From Yponomeuta sedellus (lineage: Eukaryota > Arthropoda > Insecta > Lepidoptera > Yponomeutidae), in assembly GCA_934045075.1 (NCBI GenBank), contig OW203751.1, forward strand, positions 885,501 to 949,500: a stretch of 64,000 nucleotides of DNA, written 5' to 3'. Below, piece by piece: positions 1 to 11,559 of this stretch (the first letter of the stretch is position 1; each line of letters opens with the position of its first letter). The notes beneath the pieces are model-generated. The model did not search any database and had not been told where the DNA came from. It worked only from the letters and a program-made list of their open reading frames with translations. Position numbers and translations under genes: made by a program.

Positions 1-490
1 TTCGTCGACCGGACGGTCATTGAATCTTCATCACAGGCATGCCAAATGTGCCATTGACAGTTTGGTGTTTTATTGCCAATAATAACAGTATCTACGTGGT
101 ATCTACATTATATTCTCTCGATTCTCACAGCATGACGGCGCGCGTTGTTAGTCACGCGTACAGAACACCTATTTTCTCTGTTCTGTAGTCATGCATAAGA
201 CGGTCAGTCTGGCCTCAGTTCAGTTCGTGACCTTGATTAAGCTCGGATTGATGCCAGACTGATGAGCATCAAAATATTCGAATATCCGTCAGTCTGGTCT
301 ATCTATCAGTCCACTGAATAGACAGTCTTCCGTCAGTCTAACCATACCTACTGATGGAATTGACTGATGCCAGACTGAACGGTCAACTCCGGCTTATAGA
401 ATACAAAACGTTAAGGTATTTGGTACCAATATAATCAAAATAAAAACAATCATGGTTAAGCGTATAAATAAGGGTTTTATAGTATATTTA

Positions 491-978
491 AGATGAGATG
501 AAATATGAGATGAGATAGATGAGATGAGATGAGATGAGATGAGATGAGATGAGATGAGATGAGATGAGATGATATGATATGAGATGAGATGAGATGAGAT
601 GAGATGAGATGAGATGAGATGAGATGAGATGAGATGAGATGAGATGAGATGAGATGAGATGAGATGAGATGAGATGAGATGAGATGAGATGAGATGAGAT
701 GAGATGAGATGAGATGAGATGAGATGAGATGAGATGAGATGAGATGAGATGAGATGAGATGAGATGAGATGAGATGAGATGAGATGAGATGAGATGAGAT
801 GAGATGAGATGAGATGAGATGAGATGAGATGAGATGAGATGAGATGAGATGAGATGAGATGAGATGAGATGAGATGAGATGAGATGAGATGAGATGAGAT
901 GAGATGAGATGAGATGAGATGAGATGAGATGAGATGAGATGAGATGAGATGAGATGAGATGAGATGAGATGAGATGAG
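491..978. repeat. GATGA pentanucleotide satellite
   Basis: About 95 units of a 5-bp repeat, almost perfect from 581 on, with a few GATAT variants near 568-580. The - strand is open in all three frames only because the repeat unit lacks stops, so no protein is called. Confidence 0.97.
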
Positions 979-1524
979 AATATTGTTTATTGTTCACTGG
1001 AAAAACAACAAATACAGAATAATTTTGTTTTTAGTTTATATTTATAAAATGTCATCAAAATGGCAACCGCTCAGCATTTTGCCACGATCGTTTCAGCTGT
1101 CTCCCCGAACGACGGACTCACTGAGCCCGTTTAGCGCACCCTGGGCAACAATCAGCGAGCCCCTAACGCTTATTGGCGAATCCTGTCACTACGACAGCTT
1201 GCCATCAACACGCTAAGTGGAAGAATCAGCCTGTGCGCACGTACTCTGCTGGATGTAAGCCTCTTTCAAAGCACGCCACTTGTTCCAGCCCCTGGCCATT
1301 CTCAGCCAGCCACTATCATATCTCTTGCCTCAGGTCTTCGGTCCACATTGAGGTATACTAGTCCGTCATTATATGTCATTCATACCGGAAGACCGCACGT
1401 ATTTAGGCTCTGAGGAAGAGTTGAGGTGAAAACCTGACCGGGTAGTACGTACGATGGCAAAAGTCACGCGTTTTGTGCAGCTAAAATGTCAGAATTTGAC
1501 AGTTAATAAAAGAAAAATAAAATA

Positions 1525-1752
1525 AATATTCATGGACATATTACACAGATCTTGTTAGCCCTCTACAACTAAATGACTTGTCTTATGTGCTCACTCGACC
1601 ATAGATTTAATACAATAAATACATAGATAACATCCAAGACCCGAGACAAACTAGAAAAGTTCGTTTGCCAGTTTGACCCGGCCGGGGATCGAACCCGAGA
1701 CCTTCGGTTTTACAGTCAGCGTGCCAAACCGCTGCGCCACCGAGGCCGACGT
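1525..1752 (-). mobile_element. tRNA-derived SINE, Tyr-like head (copy 1)
   Basis: Read on the - strand, the copy begins with a tRNA-like head: an A-box-like GGTGGCGCAGCGG, an anticodon-loop region CTGTAAA as in tRNA-Tyr, and a B box GGTTCGATCCC. A tail ending in ATGTCCATGAATATTTATT follows. Other copies lie at 18637-18862, 56457-56560 and 57463-57560. Confidence 0.85.
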
Positions 1753-2155
1753 AGTTAATGTAACTACTGGAACTTCGCGACTTTCAATATTCAAAACGCG
1801 CGTCTCGCGATGTCGCACTACCGAAGCTGGTGCAGTTTTCCGAACGCGACGTACCGATGGAGAACAATGGTATCTAGCTATGAGCGACAGAAGACTCGCG
1901 ACCAATATCTGCGTCAAAAAAGTCTCGTGTTACCTACCTATGCTTCGAGCTCCAAGACGGATTTTACACGTTCAGTCTGGTGTCAGTTAATTCCATCAGT
2001 CTGGCTAGACTGACGGCAGACTGATTGTCTATTCAGTGGACTGATGGACCAGACTGAGGGATTTTCAAATATTTTGATGCTTCATCAGTCTGGCATCAAT
2101 CCGAGCTTGATCATGGTAACGGACTGAACTGACGCCGTCTCCGTCCGTCTAAGAC

Positions 2156-3935
2156 ATTAGGGTGCGTGCATGCTTTCATATTATGCCTTATTTTTCAAAT
2201 AAAGTGCAAACACATACGAAAATTTATTAAGTTTTAAACGCTTTGTTAGTAGGGCCTCGCAAAAGGAGGAGCTTTTTACCTGCTTTGGATCTAACAGCCA
2301 GGCGAAATTATAACTTCGAAAAATTATAACGAAATTATAGAGTTCGTTGTCGACTATGGAACGCAAAACCCGCCTTTAGGATCAAACAGGGATCATGGTT
2401 CGCTACATGCCACGATACAGACAAATGTCTCTGTGGCTTTATCAACATTGATTTACTAAAGCTACCATCTAGGCACTCAAATTAAGGTCTAATTAGAGCC
2501 ATGTCTCTCCTTATTGGACACGGAACCTAACATAATTGAAGGGTACAAGGGAAGAACATGCAATGTCGCATTTTTACTTTTTTAAACTGGTAATGCCATT
2601 TTTTAGTGTAAAAGTGGTAGAACGAAACGCAAAAACGCTCTTGAGAAAAACATGCAGTCTCTGAGTAATCGCCTTATAAAAATATTACTACAATGCAAAA
2701 ACATACAAGGTTCTAGTCGTACACGGAAAAAAAAATGTTTTGTCCATGGTTAATTTCTACCTTTGTCACTGAACACTAATACTATTTATTAATATTAAAA
2801 AACAAGACATTTGTGTAATAAATCACATAAGTAATGTATATTTTATAGAGGTTTGAAATCTATTATTGACATTATCTCAGTTCAATGTCGGTCGGACATA
2901 GCATGTTCTTCCCTTCAATTGTTATTAATTCTTTATTGCACCAAGTAAATAATCTCGAAGTAAACATCGTGTTACCAAACCAAATAATTGTTGGTGATGA
3001 TTTCTGAATGACTAAATTTTAATAGTCTCGTCTGAAAGTCTCATCATCACTCAACCCTCGCAATCTCCGCAATGGAGGATAATAAATCCGGCGAAGTTAA
3101 TTCCCCCATTTATCATTTGAACTATGTACCTACAGTACACTAGTCTATTCCTGTTCTTCGCGCGTAAAAATTGACATTGACCTTGGCAAAGTCGCCATTT
3201 TTAAAGTGGCCATGTTTTATTTCCCGCGGGATTTTGTGCGTCTGCGCTTTGATATCGTCCGTTAGTTTTTGTTTCTTTATAGGAAAATACCTACAGCTTT
3301 GGACTATGAGTTCTATTACCACTGTTAGCCGCCGTATATTTGTACAAATGACCTAAGTCTGGGTGTATTTTCATATTTGCGATATCCTTACCTGGTTACC
3401 GCAGCACAGGGTATCCTAGTTTGGGATTGGGACCAGCCCTCCTATTACGTAGCATTCCACTCTATCGAGTGAAGCATTTAGACGACGCCTAAGTGTCAAA
3501 AAATGTATGCATTTGACAGCCGGAGTAGCTTAAAAAAAGTAAAAGTTAACGTCACTCAACTCAGTGGATACTAACAGGGGGGCGAGCCTCTATGTGAAAA
3601 ATGAAAATGAAAAAATCTTTATTTGACCGCCACATAAAATCCAACTTTGCTTATAATATATCTATTATATATAACAGGTTCAAACAAGAAGAGACCTAGA
3701 TTTAATAATAATGTTGTTGTTTAACAATAATGTTGTTCAATAGAGTTATATTAGTCCGGTAATGATCACACTATCGATAGTCTAGTAACTAATCGCGGTA
3801 TAACCCGCCCGATTCGATCTTCTTCGCGAGACATGCCTATTCAATTTTCGGGGGTTATACCTCTGGAATTACATTGTAGTGCTATTACTTTAGGCAAATA
3901 AAAACCACTGTCGTGTTCATATCATTCTATTTATA
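2156..3935. other. No gene recognised; AT-rich DNA
   Basis: Short ORFs of 60 codons or so on both strands show no recognisable domain. Degraded retroposon tails occur near 3395-3440 (the cacagggtatcctag motif shared with other SINE tails here) and 3600-3700. Nothing else is supported. Confidence 0.6.
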
Positions 3936-3936
3936 T

Positions 3937-4345
3937 TGGCCTTTTTGCGTCTACTTAATGAGATGATTTATACAGCGTCCAGTGGTATCTTCACTCACAT
4001 TAGATGGGTGAAGCGACCACTCCGACGCTGTAGTGCCTGGGACATGGTTTTATAGATGGTGTAGGCTTGCCCAGCACCTATACCATCCTGACACCTTAGT
4101 CGGCCAAGCTCACAGGAACGACTAATAGTCAATACGTGCGGAGCCAACCGCGGGTTTCCTCACGATGTTTTCCTTCACCGTTATCGTGTGGTATTGCGAC
4201 TACAAATTCGCAAATGTACGTAACACTGAAATTAAACAAAGTTATTGGTACATGCGCGCACTCGGGATCGAACCTGGGGCTCTCGCTTGCCAGTCCATGG
4301 CTTGCCAGCCACCCACTGAGCTACCACAGCATTCTATTGTAATGT
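3937..4345 (-). mobile_element. tRNA-derived SINE 'GCGGTGGTAGCTCAGTGGG' type (copy 1)
   Basis: On the - strand the unit has an A box (TGGTAGCTCAGTGG) and a B box (GGTTCGATCCC), then a body containing GGTGAAGGAAAACATCGTGAG and a 3' part containing CACTGGACGCTGTATAAATC. The best intact copies are 55319-55712 and 33343-33733. Tail-only fragments lie at 4984-5080, 5735-5822, 41537-41718 and 51905-52010. Confidence 0.85.
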
Positions 4346-4539
4346 AAGTATTAGACTCTAGGGCAAGTGATTGTTGTTATGAGGCAGTTATTTTTATTAT
4401 TATTTGTACATTAAAGGTGTTAGATTGAAAACTCCCCTTTTTACATAGGTAAGTAGGTAAAAAAAAGGAGGCTTTCAATCTCAGACTGACTTCTGAATTT
4501 ATTCGTATTTTTTAATGAAATGAAGCGAAGTTAAATCAA

Positions 4540-4645
4540 TTTTATTTTAACGTAAAGAAATTACATTCTGTATGCTGACATTGTACATTGACATGTAGGT
4601 ACAATGTAAAATGTAAGCCGCTGCCTTCGGGCCGTAATTCTTTAC
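4540..4645 (+). repeat. Short interspersed repeat 'CAACGTAAAGAA...CGCCTTCGGGCCGTA'
   Basis: A ~100-bp repeat with the conserved pieces TTTCAACGTAAAGAATTTAC, GCTGAATGTCAATGTACAAT and CGCCTTCGGGCCGTA. Further copies are at 6160-6255, 12975-13035 (opposite strand), 21836-21925, 37424-37482, 41155-41267, 45330-45440 and 52015-52135, with three more inside 62660-62995. It often starts after runs of AATTC. In sense orientation it is probably the 3' end of a retroelement with an AATTC-type tail. Confidence 0.75.
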
Positions 4646-4751
4646 CACGTTGTCTGATTCATTCATCCTTTTTTTCTTAGAAAGGCGGAGACTCCAGGGT
4701 GGTCATTTCGTAATAATAAATTGACCTGAATTGAATTTTGCATTAACCTAC

Positions 4752-4981
4752 ACTCTGCTTTTTAATTCGATGCAAAAACCTTTGACATGTGCCGTAAACC
4801 ACCAAAATCCATCATATTTGTTGATGTACTATTATGTGGGCGTCAATACTAGTAACGTAAATAACAAATGCTCTTGTATTGATGCCCACATAATAGGACA
4901 CAACAAAAATTATGGATTTTGGTGGTTTACTACCCCGGCACATGTCAAAGGTTTTTTTGCATCGAATTAAAAAAACAGAGT
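4752..4981. mobile_element. Palindromic MITE with ~100-bp arms
   Basis: The left half (ACTCTGCTTTTTAATTCGAT...) is matched as an inverted repeat by the right half, with a few short indels, leaving a loop of about 20-25 nt around 4855-4875. Both arms include the CCTTTGACATGTGCCG and CACCAAAATCCAT blocks. No coding capacity is seen. Transcripts would fold into a long hairpin. Confidence 0.85.
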
Positions 4982-5150
4982 TTAATGAGATGATTTACAC
5001 AGCGTCCAGTGGCATCTTCACTCACACTAATTGGGTGAAGGGACCACTCGGATACTGTAGTGCCTGGGACATGATTTTTAGATAGTGTCGACCTCTCTAG
5101 GGGTCTCTTTCTAGGGCTCGTTTATTTTTATTTAAAGAGTATGGTCATTT

Positions 5151-5310
5151 TTAAAAAACCTATTTAGAGGCAAAAAATTCCATCCATGCCGGGATTCAAA
5201 CCCGCGACCTCTGGCTATCCGTGCCAGCGCTCTTTCCGACTGAGCTAATGGGCGACTCGCCGGCATCAGTGAAATCTCGAACCTCTTTACAATACTCTCT
5301 GGCATATTAT
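5151..5310 (-). mobile_element. tRNA-derived SINE 'GCCCATTAGCTCAGTTGG' type, partial
   Basis: Read on the - strand: A box TAGCTCAGTYGG, anticodon-like arm CTGGCACGGATAGCCAG, B box GGTTTGAATCCC, then the body motif TTTTTGCCTCTAAATAGG. This is the commonest tRNA-headed SINE of the window. The clover-leaf is imperfect (C instead of U before the anticodon; a mismatch at the base of the acceptor stem), so it is not called as a tRNA gene. Confidence 0.8.
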
Positions 5311-5329
5311 ATACACTCAGAGGCATTTG

Positions 5330-5640
5330 CCTCTCGCACAATATGGACGGTAGACGGTTTAGACAGCATCTGCCGGCAGTTTTCCGCAGATCGTCATCCC
5401 ACCTGGTCGGAGGGCGTCCTACGCTACGTTTGCCGTGTCGCGGTCTCCACTCAAGAACACGTTTACTCCAACGGTTGTCGGTTCTACGCGAGATATGGCC
5501 GGCCCACTGCCACTTAAGCTCGCTAATTCTCTGAGCTATGTCGATAACTTTGGTTCTCTGTCGGATGCATTCGTTACGAATCCTATCCTTCAGAGAAACT
5601 CCGAGCATAGCTCTCTCCAAAGCTCGCTGAGCGACTTTGA
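5330..5640 (-). pseudogene. LINE C-terminal fragment (post-RT region)
   Basis: The - strand reading frame contains ERAMLGVSLKDRIRNECIRQ, then KWQWAGHISRR and GRPPTRWDDDLRK. These match the region after the reverse-transcriptase domain in insect non-LTR retrotransposons. Only this part remains and the frame closes into a SINE. A second fragment of the same family is at 31790-31935. Confidence 0.8.
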
Positions 5641-5858
5641 ACTCGTGTACTTCAACGGTTGTCGGTTCTTCGCGAAGAACCGACGCATGTTTAGTCTATT
5701 GTAGGTATTGCCTATGCATTCTAAAAAACTACGTCTCAGGCACTGCAGCGTCCGAGTGGTCACACATCTAGTGAGGGTGAAGGTGCCACTGGAGGCTGTA
5801 TACATAATCTCATTACGTAGATGCTAAGGCCAAAGTTTTAAACGTAGCAACAGCTTAA

Positions 5859-5996
5859 CCCCCTTATTCATAATAGTCCGCTAGCTTAAAACAGCTGCTA
5901 AAGAGTGTTCTCTTTCATTCTGACTTAGGTCAATAGAAGAGGACAGAGTGAGAATAAGCATTGCTTAAAGTTAACAGACTATTATGAATAAGGGGG
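5859..5996. mobile_element. 138-bp MITE, TAA target duplication (copy 1)
   Basis: Terminal inverted repeats begin CCCCCTTATTCATAATAGTC and extend imperfectly inward. TAA at 5856-5858 and 5997-5999 are direct repeats. A 3-bp TAA duplication fits the PIF/Harbinger superfamily. The copy at 31005-31142 appears identical over its whole length. Confidence 0.85.
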
Positions 5997-6274
5997 TAAG
6001 AGTAACCGTGGTAAGTCACCCTAGGCAAGCTACGTTATAGCCTGAGCTTTTAGAATATACCTCGGCTACTATCGGATCGGATATATTCTTGTAATTGAGA
6101 TATAGGAACTTATATGACACTTAATTTCACATAACTTTTCAAAGTAGTGAAGAAAAGAATTGAAAAGAATTCAACGTAAACAATTTACATTCTGTTTGCT
6201 GAATGTCAAAGTACAATGTAACATGAAAGACTGTCTAATTTGTGCATGAAAGTGAAAGCCGTATATTAGGTGGA

Positions 6275-6463
6275 TGTCATGCAATGGCAGTCGCTAAGCC
6301 ATGTCAGAGGCCTTGATAATTTCTGACAGTAAGGCCCGCCACTGTCTTACAATCCTCCACCAACCCGGACTTGGCCCCCGCGGTGGAGTATGGTCTAACC
6401 TTCCTGCGATACAGGAAGAGACCCGTGCCCCAGCAGTAAGGACATACAAGCGTTGAAAACGAT
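6275..6463 (+). mobile_element. 5S-type SINE, 5'-truncated copy (sense strand)
   Basis: 3' part of the ~350-bp retroposon family described at 33886-34262, ending in GTGCCCCAGCAGTAAGGACA and GTTGAAAACGAT. The 5S-like head is absent here, as expected for 5' truncation during retroposition. Confidence 0.75.
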
Positions 6464-6464
6464 A

Positions 6465-8585
6465 TAATTACGTATGAGCATTAAGAGTATTTAAAAAAAT
6501 ACTAGTGACTGCGACTAACCTAAAATTGTTATGCAGTGTTTGCTTTTATTGGCTGTAACTGTACAAAGGCTACACTAATAGTTTAAGTAGCTACTGAAAG
6601 ATTACGCAGCTTATTATCCCAGTACCACAATCTAAACGACAGTAATAGCCACCGCGTAACAGCGTTTGATAACAACCACTTTAGATTAGCACAAAATATG
6701 CAGCAGTACCTAATCAATTTGTTGAGAACTTTTTGGATTGCCGCCAAAAAGTGCAACCACAGAATCTCACGAGGAACTGGTTTGTTTTGAAACGTTTTTT
6801 ATTTTTACTTTTCTCTCCGTGTTATTCTGTATTACTATTTAGTTTATTTTGTTTTCATGATCAATTAAGAAATTCTGACAACACAGTAAATAAAGCTTAT
6901 AAACTAGTGAATATAAGCTCATTATTTTCCACCAAAATATATTGCCTAACTCTGGCATTATGAAAAGCTGCTTGGAATCAATAATACTTATCTGAACGTG
7001 TTTTAATTGTCTCTGGTACCCAGTTTTCTTTTTTTAATGAACAAAATCACTTCTCCACACGATTACAAAATAACACAAGCAATTTATGAGCCAGGAAAGA
7101 AAGCTTCACTAATGAATTATAATGTTGTGACTAAGCCGCGAGCAAAAATAATTTGAATTTCAACTTCCTGTTGAAAATTCCAAAAGAAAAGTTGTAAAGC
7201 GGAACGCACACTGAGCGTGGTGTAATTCACAGACCAAAACTGCCACCGGATATGACGTAACCGGAACTGGAAGTTGCAGTTATGTTGTGGAAGGAAAGTG
7301 AAAATATAGTTATTAATTTACCAATTCTAATCGGGAAACCGGCCAGTTTACAAAAAAACTGTTTTAAGCACAGTGGATTATTAAAACATAACATCTGAAG
7401 ATGTATTATATTATTTTTAATGCACTTACCCGCGCTAAGGACAATTTTAAAAACCTAATTGTGGAATTTTTAGCCTCCAAATAGGTTTATAAAACCTGAA
7501 GATGTATTTATCTAATGTAATGCTATTTCGCTAAGCTTTAAAATCCGTACGTATCTACAATTTTGAAATCTAATATTTAGTAATATTACTTACTACATAG
7601 CTGAGGGCAGAAGTGATGATGACGTTATGTATTAAAACTTTGATTGATAGATTGATTGAAGACGTTTATTCAAACAAAAATACAAAAAAAATACAGAAGT
7701 TGTTTTCTGCCAACTTTCGTATGCATTATTGAAATAAATCCAGTTTAACTTACTTGAATTTTTTGTCGGAAGGGTCCAAGTTAAGTTGGACGGATGTCAA
7801 TAAGTAATTTATTACTTGTTTAGTTCGACGTGATTCAACAACGTACCTAGTTAAGTTAATTCTATGTTTTATAATAATTATGTGAACTATGTTAATTAAG
7901 GACTTTGAAAACACTAAGTTTGGTGTTTTTATGTCCATTTTTTCTCCAAAATTATCTAGATTTTGAAATGGACACCTAGTTTAAATTGTAACGTACATTA
8001 AGCCGCAGTTTCTGCGCAACTTTGAATAAAACCTTTTCATTTCGTATTACCTGGAGAGAATTTAAGGTAAATAAAAATAAAAACACTCATTTGTAAGTAA
8101 GAAACGATGTGGAGCACCTGTAAAAAAGACTATTTCCATTTCTGTGCAGTCCTATTTTACTAACATACCAAACACACATTGCAACAATAAACCGCTACGA
8201 AAATAACTCGGTATTCGCAATATTACAGACTCGCACGAGCGTACGAAAATACCGATCATCATAGCCATTATTGTGTGACGATTATAAACACTCTGTGGAC
8301 GTGGGTATTGCTTTCGTACGTGGTATGCAAGATGCGGATGCTACCTTACAATTACAGTACAATTGGTTACATCATAGTATAGTCCTAGTAACAGTAACTC
8401 AACTACCATTCTCCAAAATGCTTTTTTTTTTCAAGAATAAGTAGATCGGTACTAAAAGTCAACAATGTGTTGTGCTTACGAAACTTTTAGTTCAAAAAAG
8501 ACCGTGGCATATTTTTTTTAAATGAAAAAAAAAATATCACGTGGTCGGAATAAAAAAAAAAAGAAATTTGTGTAGTGTTAATTTG
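6465..8585. other. No gene recognised; AT-rich DNA with retroposon tails
   Basis: A rearranged SINE fragment lies near 7420-7500 (GGAATTTTTAGCCTCCAAAT). A LINE-type tail is at 7610-7700. The longest open frames (62 and 76 codons) show no domain, and no splice-supported exon was recognised. Confidence 0.6.
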
Positions 8586-8589
8586 AACG

Positions 8590-8947
8590 AAAGGATACGC
8601 AATAGTCTGATGAGAGATTGTTGTGAACTGAAAGAGGATGTAGTAACTAGAATAATGAGGAAAGGAATGTTGCGTTGATTTGGACACGTGGAGAGGATGA
8701 AGGATAAAGATTGACGAAACAAATATATATTGCGAATGTGAGTGGAAGGGCTTGTAAGGGACGTCCCAGGCGGACATACATCGACCAAATAGGGAATGTA
8801 TTAGCAAAGAGGAAGATAAAAAGTACCCGGAACCAGCGTGCGTGCATGCAACGACTTATGAACGTTGATGAAGCGAAGGTGATCTGTAAAGATCGTGGCA
8901 AGTGGCAGTCTCTGGTCTCTGCCTACCCCTCTGGGATACAGGCGTGA
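8590..8947 (+). pseudogene. LINE C-terminal fragment (GRPRRTYIDQ type)
   Basis: The last 78 codons read GRACKGRPRRTYIDQIGNVL, then RNQRACMQRLMNVDEAK and a final LVSAYPSGIQA followed by TGA. This is the C-terminus of an insect non-LTR retrotransposon ORF2. The preceding DNA (8590-8710) continues the similarity, but with frame breaks. The copy is dead. A short - strand fragment of the same family lies just upstream of TTBK exon 2 (31965-32038). Confidence 0.8.
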
Positions 8948-9049
8948 GGTTATGTATGTGTAGAACTTTTCATTTTGTCTATTTAATTATAAAAATATAT
9001 AGTTATAAATCATGTATAATTATCCTACTTTTCTATCTATCTATCTATC

Positions 9050-9240
9050 TATAATCAGCCCACATCAACCCACTGCTAGGCATAGGCCTCCTTTTTATTG
9101 CGCCATTCCTCACGGTCCTGTGCTAACCTGATCCATCTCTGGCCCGCAACCCTCACGATGTCGTCCGACCATCGTGTCGGTGGTCTGCCTACCAACCTCC
9201 TTCCCTCCCTTGGCCACCACTCCGATACTGCCCTGGTCCA
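9050..9240 (-). mobile_element. LINE 3' fragment after a CTAT microsatellite
   Basis: Read on the - strand this resembles the coding and 3' end of a LINE: GGTCGGACGACATCGTGAGG, then GAGGAATGGCG and GCCTATGCCTAGCAGTGGG. It follows a short CTAT run at 9031-9051. It is too short to assign a clade. Confidence 0.6.
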
Positions 9241-9421
9241 CTTTTACCCTACTTTTATAGTAATATAAATGTGAATGTCCACACACTTCAAATTAGATGT
9301 TAGAGAATTCAGGTTTTAACGTCAAAGGCCACTAGCTAATTTCACTTGTCTAAACTGTCCGCTTACCTAGCTTTTCTGCCGAAAATATAGTTAGAAGATT
9401 ATATGAACTTCTCTAACCCTT

Positions 9422-9768
9422 CGTTATCAACCCTTATATGTCCCCACTGCTGGGGCACGGGTCTCTTCGGGGGCCAAGTCCGTGTTGGTGGAGGATTGTG
9501 AGACAGTGGCCGGGCCTCACTGTCAGAAGTTATCAAGCCGCCCATAAGGCCTCTGACATGGCTTAACGACTGCCATTATACGACAGCCGGCACCAACGGC
9601 TTAACGTGCCTTGCGAAGCACGGAAGCGCTCGGAAAAATGCCACTAGCGGTAGTCACGGGACGCTCACCCATCCCGTTCCTGACCGCGCCAGTTGTCGCC
9701 CAACCAAGTGATTGATTCCAATCACTCGGTTCGCCTGGGCCACGAGCGCTTCTCTAGGCCACGAGCGC
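9422..9768 (-). mobile_element. 5S-type SINE, near full length with 11-bp TSD
   Basis: Direct repeats CTCTAACCCTT at 9411-9421 and 9769-9779 define both ends, so this is a retroposon insertion. The sense strand is - and starts GCGCTCGTGGCC, with that end locally duplicated. The 5S-like block is present with changes: GGCGCGGTCAG, then GGATGGGTGAGCG. The 3' end is GGGTTGATAACG. Confidence 0.85.
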
Positions 9769-10306
9769 CTCTAACCCTTAGGCTTTTATAAATTCCTCAA
9801 CCTACAAAAATATGAAAGTACGACTGAAGTCCAAATTGCCGTTTCTGTAAAGATTAAAAGCTTTGGTGAATCAAAGATAAGCTGAAAGATTTTATTGAGC
9901 TTTCTGCGAAGTGGCAAGGCTCTTTTTCCGTCCACACTGTCTCTGTCTGAGATTACCGCTATGTAACCATTTTTAAGTACGAGTCTGTCTCTCCAGATTT
10001 CTCACAAAAGATCTTTAGACGCAGACAAGAAATTGAAATTCTCAAATAATATTACTGTAATAAAAGGTTGGATATTTCATGTATAAAACTGACGTGACCA
10101 CTCACGCTCAATCTGCATTGTCATTGTTAATAATTCGTAATATCTTTACCATCCCTGTCCTAATAACGTCATAGAAGTTGCCAACTATCGTTTCGTGCAA
10201 AATATATTCATAGTTTGTCGGTTTCCAGCTAGTCTCTTTCATGTAGCCTGTAGCACGGGGTACCAACCGCGACCAGTTAAAGGCTCGCCCACCTGCTGCC
10301 ATAACA

Positions 10307-10417
10307 TATAACTACGAGAACGGCATTCTCACGTGCCCTCAGTGTGCACGGAGTTTCGCCGCGAAGATAGGCTACATAAGCCATCTTCGAGCGCACCAGC
10401 GCCATATCGCTGATTAG
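10307..10417 (+). pseudogene. LINE C-terminal C2H2 zinc finger remnant
   Basis: An open stretch reads [20 protein letters not shown] followed by [14 protein letters not shown] and a stop. This is one C2H2 finger (CPQC...HLRAH), the same type as at the C-terminus of the LINE at 22267-25030. Nothing of the RT domain is adjacent. Confidence 0.75.
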
Positions 10418-10799
10418 GGGTCAAAGTGGTCGCCATGGCCGAAATCGGTCGGAGCAATCATCATCACCAGCACGGAGTAGTAGGTCCCCTGCCTCTGTGC
10501 GCTTTTAAACGCTTGGGCAATCGAGAAAAAAATAAACAACGAGCGAAGAGCTGGCTGCTTATCGAGACAGGTTCTATTTACAGAAACCACAAGGTCTCTC
10601 AGCATGTAATACAGTTACTACGAAGCATACGCTCCGCATTGAAACATTTACTACTATTGAAAGAGGGCAGTCAGCGAACTGGTACTTTGTTCGTAAAGTT
10701 GTAAATTAAAATCACCCGAAATACATCTTGTGCGTGCCCTCTGGTATCGACCAAAATTTAACACCAACAAGTATTCTTTATTTATTTTTACGAAGAGAT

Positions 10800-10930
10800 A
10801 AGATAAGAATATTCTTTATTGTACACCAGAGCATATATTATAATGAAACATGTAAAGATACAAAATACAATTGGTGGCCTTATTGCTAAAAGCAATTTCT
10901 GCCAGAAAACCTTATGACGGAAAGTTGCTG
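10800..10930 (-). mobile_element. LINE 3' tail ('GGCCTTATTGCT' family)
   Basis: On the - strand the sequence runs from TTTTCTGGCAGAAATTGC through AGCAATAAGGCCACC to a tail with TACAATAAAGAATATTC. Related tails are at 13325-13690 (interrupted by a SINE), 27690-27821, 19040-19107 and 41015-41082, some followed by TCTA repeats. Confidence 0.7.
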
Positions 10931-11559
10931 AAGGAAACAAGGGATGGCTTGTTTTTAAAGTTCTCCAAAAATAAGACAAAATACAAGGAAGAAACAAAGA
11001 TATGTTTTAAATTGTACGTCCTACTGCAGGGCACAGGCAACAGAGAGATAGTTTTATAGTTTGGGTTTAATTACCACGCATACCGACTACGGATTGGCAG
11101 TTTAAAACTCTGAGGAACAATAATATAAATAAAAAAAAAACGTTATTCCCACGATATTCGCAGTTGCAATCAGTTTCTTGCATCGTTCACTGTTTTCATA
11201 TTATTTTATATTAAAAAGCCTAATAAGGGGCGCCCCGGAATAGATCTTTGCTAAAAACAGTTTTATGTCAAAAATGCTTTAAATTCCTAGGTTCTGGAGA
11301 AAAGGTTCTAAGAATAGCTAATTGTTATTCAGCAATCATATTATTAAGATTTAAGTTTTGTAAAAATGTGTTGAAGAATATTAATTTTATTTTCAACAGA
11401 AGGCCCCACATTACTTTTGATTTCGTATGGACGTATTTCAGGTCTCCTTGGCGGGGGACCCGGGATGTGACTTCGAAATCTACTGGCTTTAGTTGAGACA
11501 AAGTTAACAAATAGTTTAAAAAATGCTCTTACGTGTCTATTGCAAACTAATAGTATTAA
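10931..11559. other. No gene recognised
   Basis: Small overlapping frames (60-97 codons) on both strands between 11248 and 11601 are not recognisable. GC-rich patches at 11228 (GGGGCGCCCCGG) and 11450 stand out from AT-rich surroundings but have no assignable function. Confidence 0.5.

Larger units (their letters stand above)
198..2153. repeat. Inverted pair of ~200-bp CAGTCTGG-rich repeats
   Basis: The segment at about 198-400 reappears as its reverse complement at about 1955-2153, with only small indels between the two. Both arms carry several CAGTCTGG or CCAGACTG motifs and are bounded by AGACGG/CCGTCT. They could be the arms of one foldback-type DNA transposon of about 1.95 kb, or two independent copies of a short inverted-repeat transposon in opposite orientation. 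A third, interrupted copy at 47985-48410 favours the second reading. No protein is encoded. Confidence 0.7.

Noticed and set aside
488..997. 169-codon SHLIS-repeat ORF
   Set aside because: Pure translation of the GATGA satellite; open only because the complementary unit has no stop codon.
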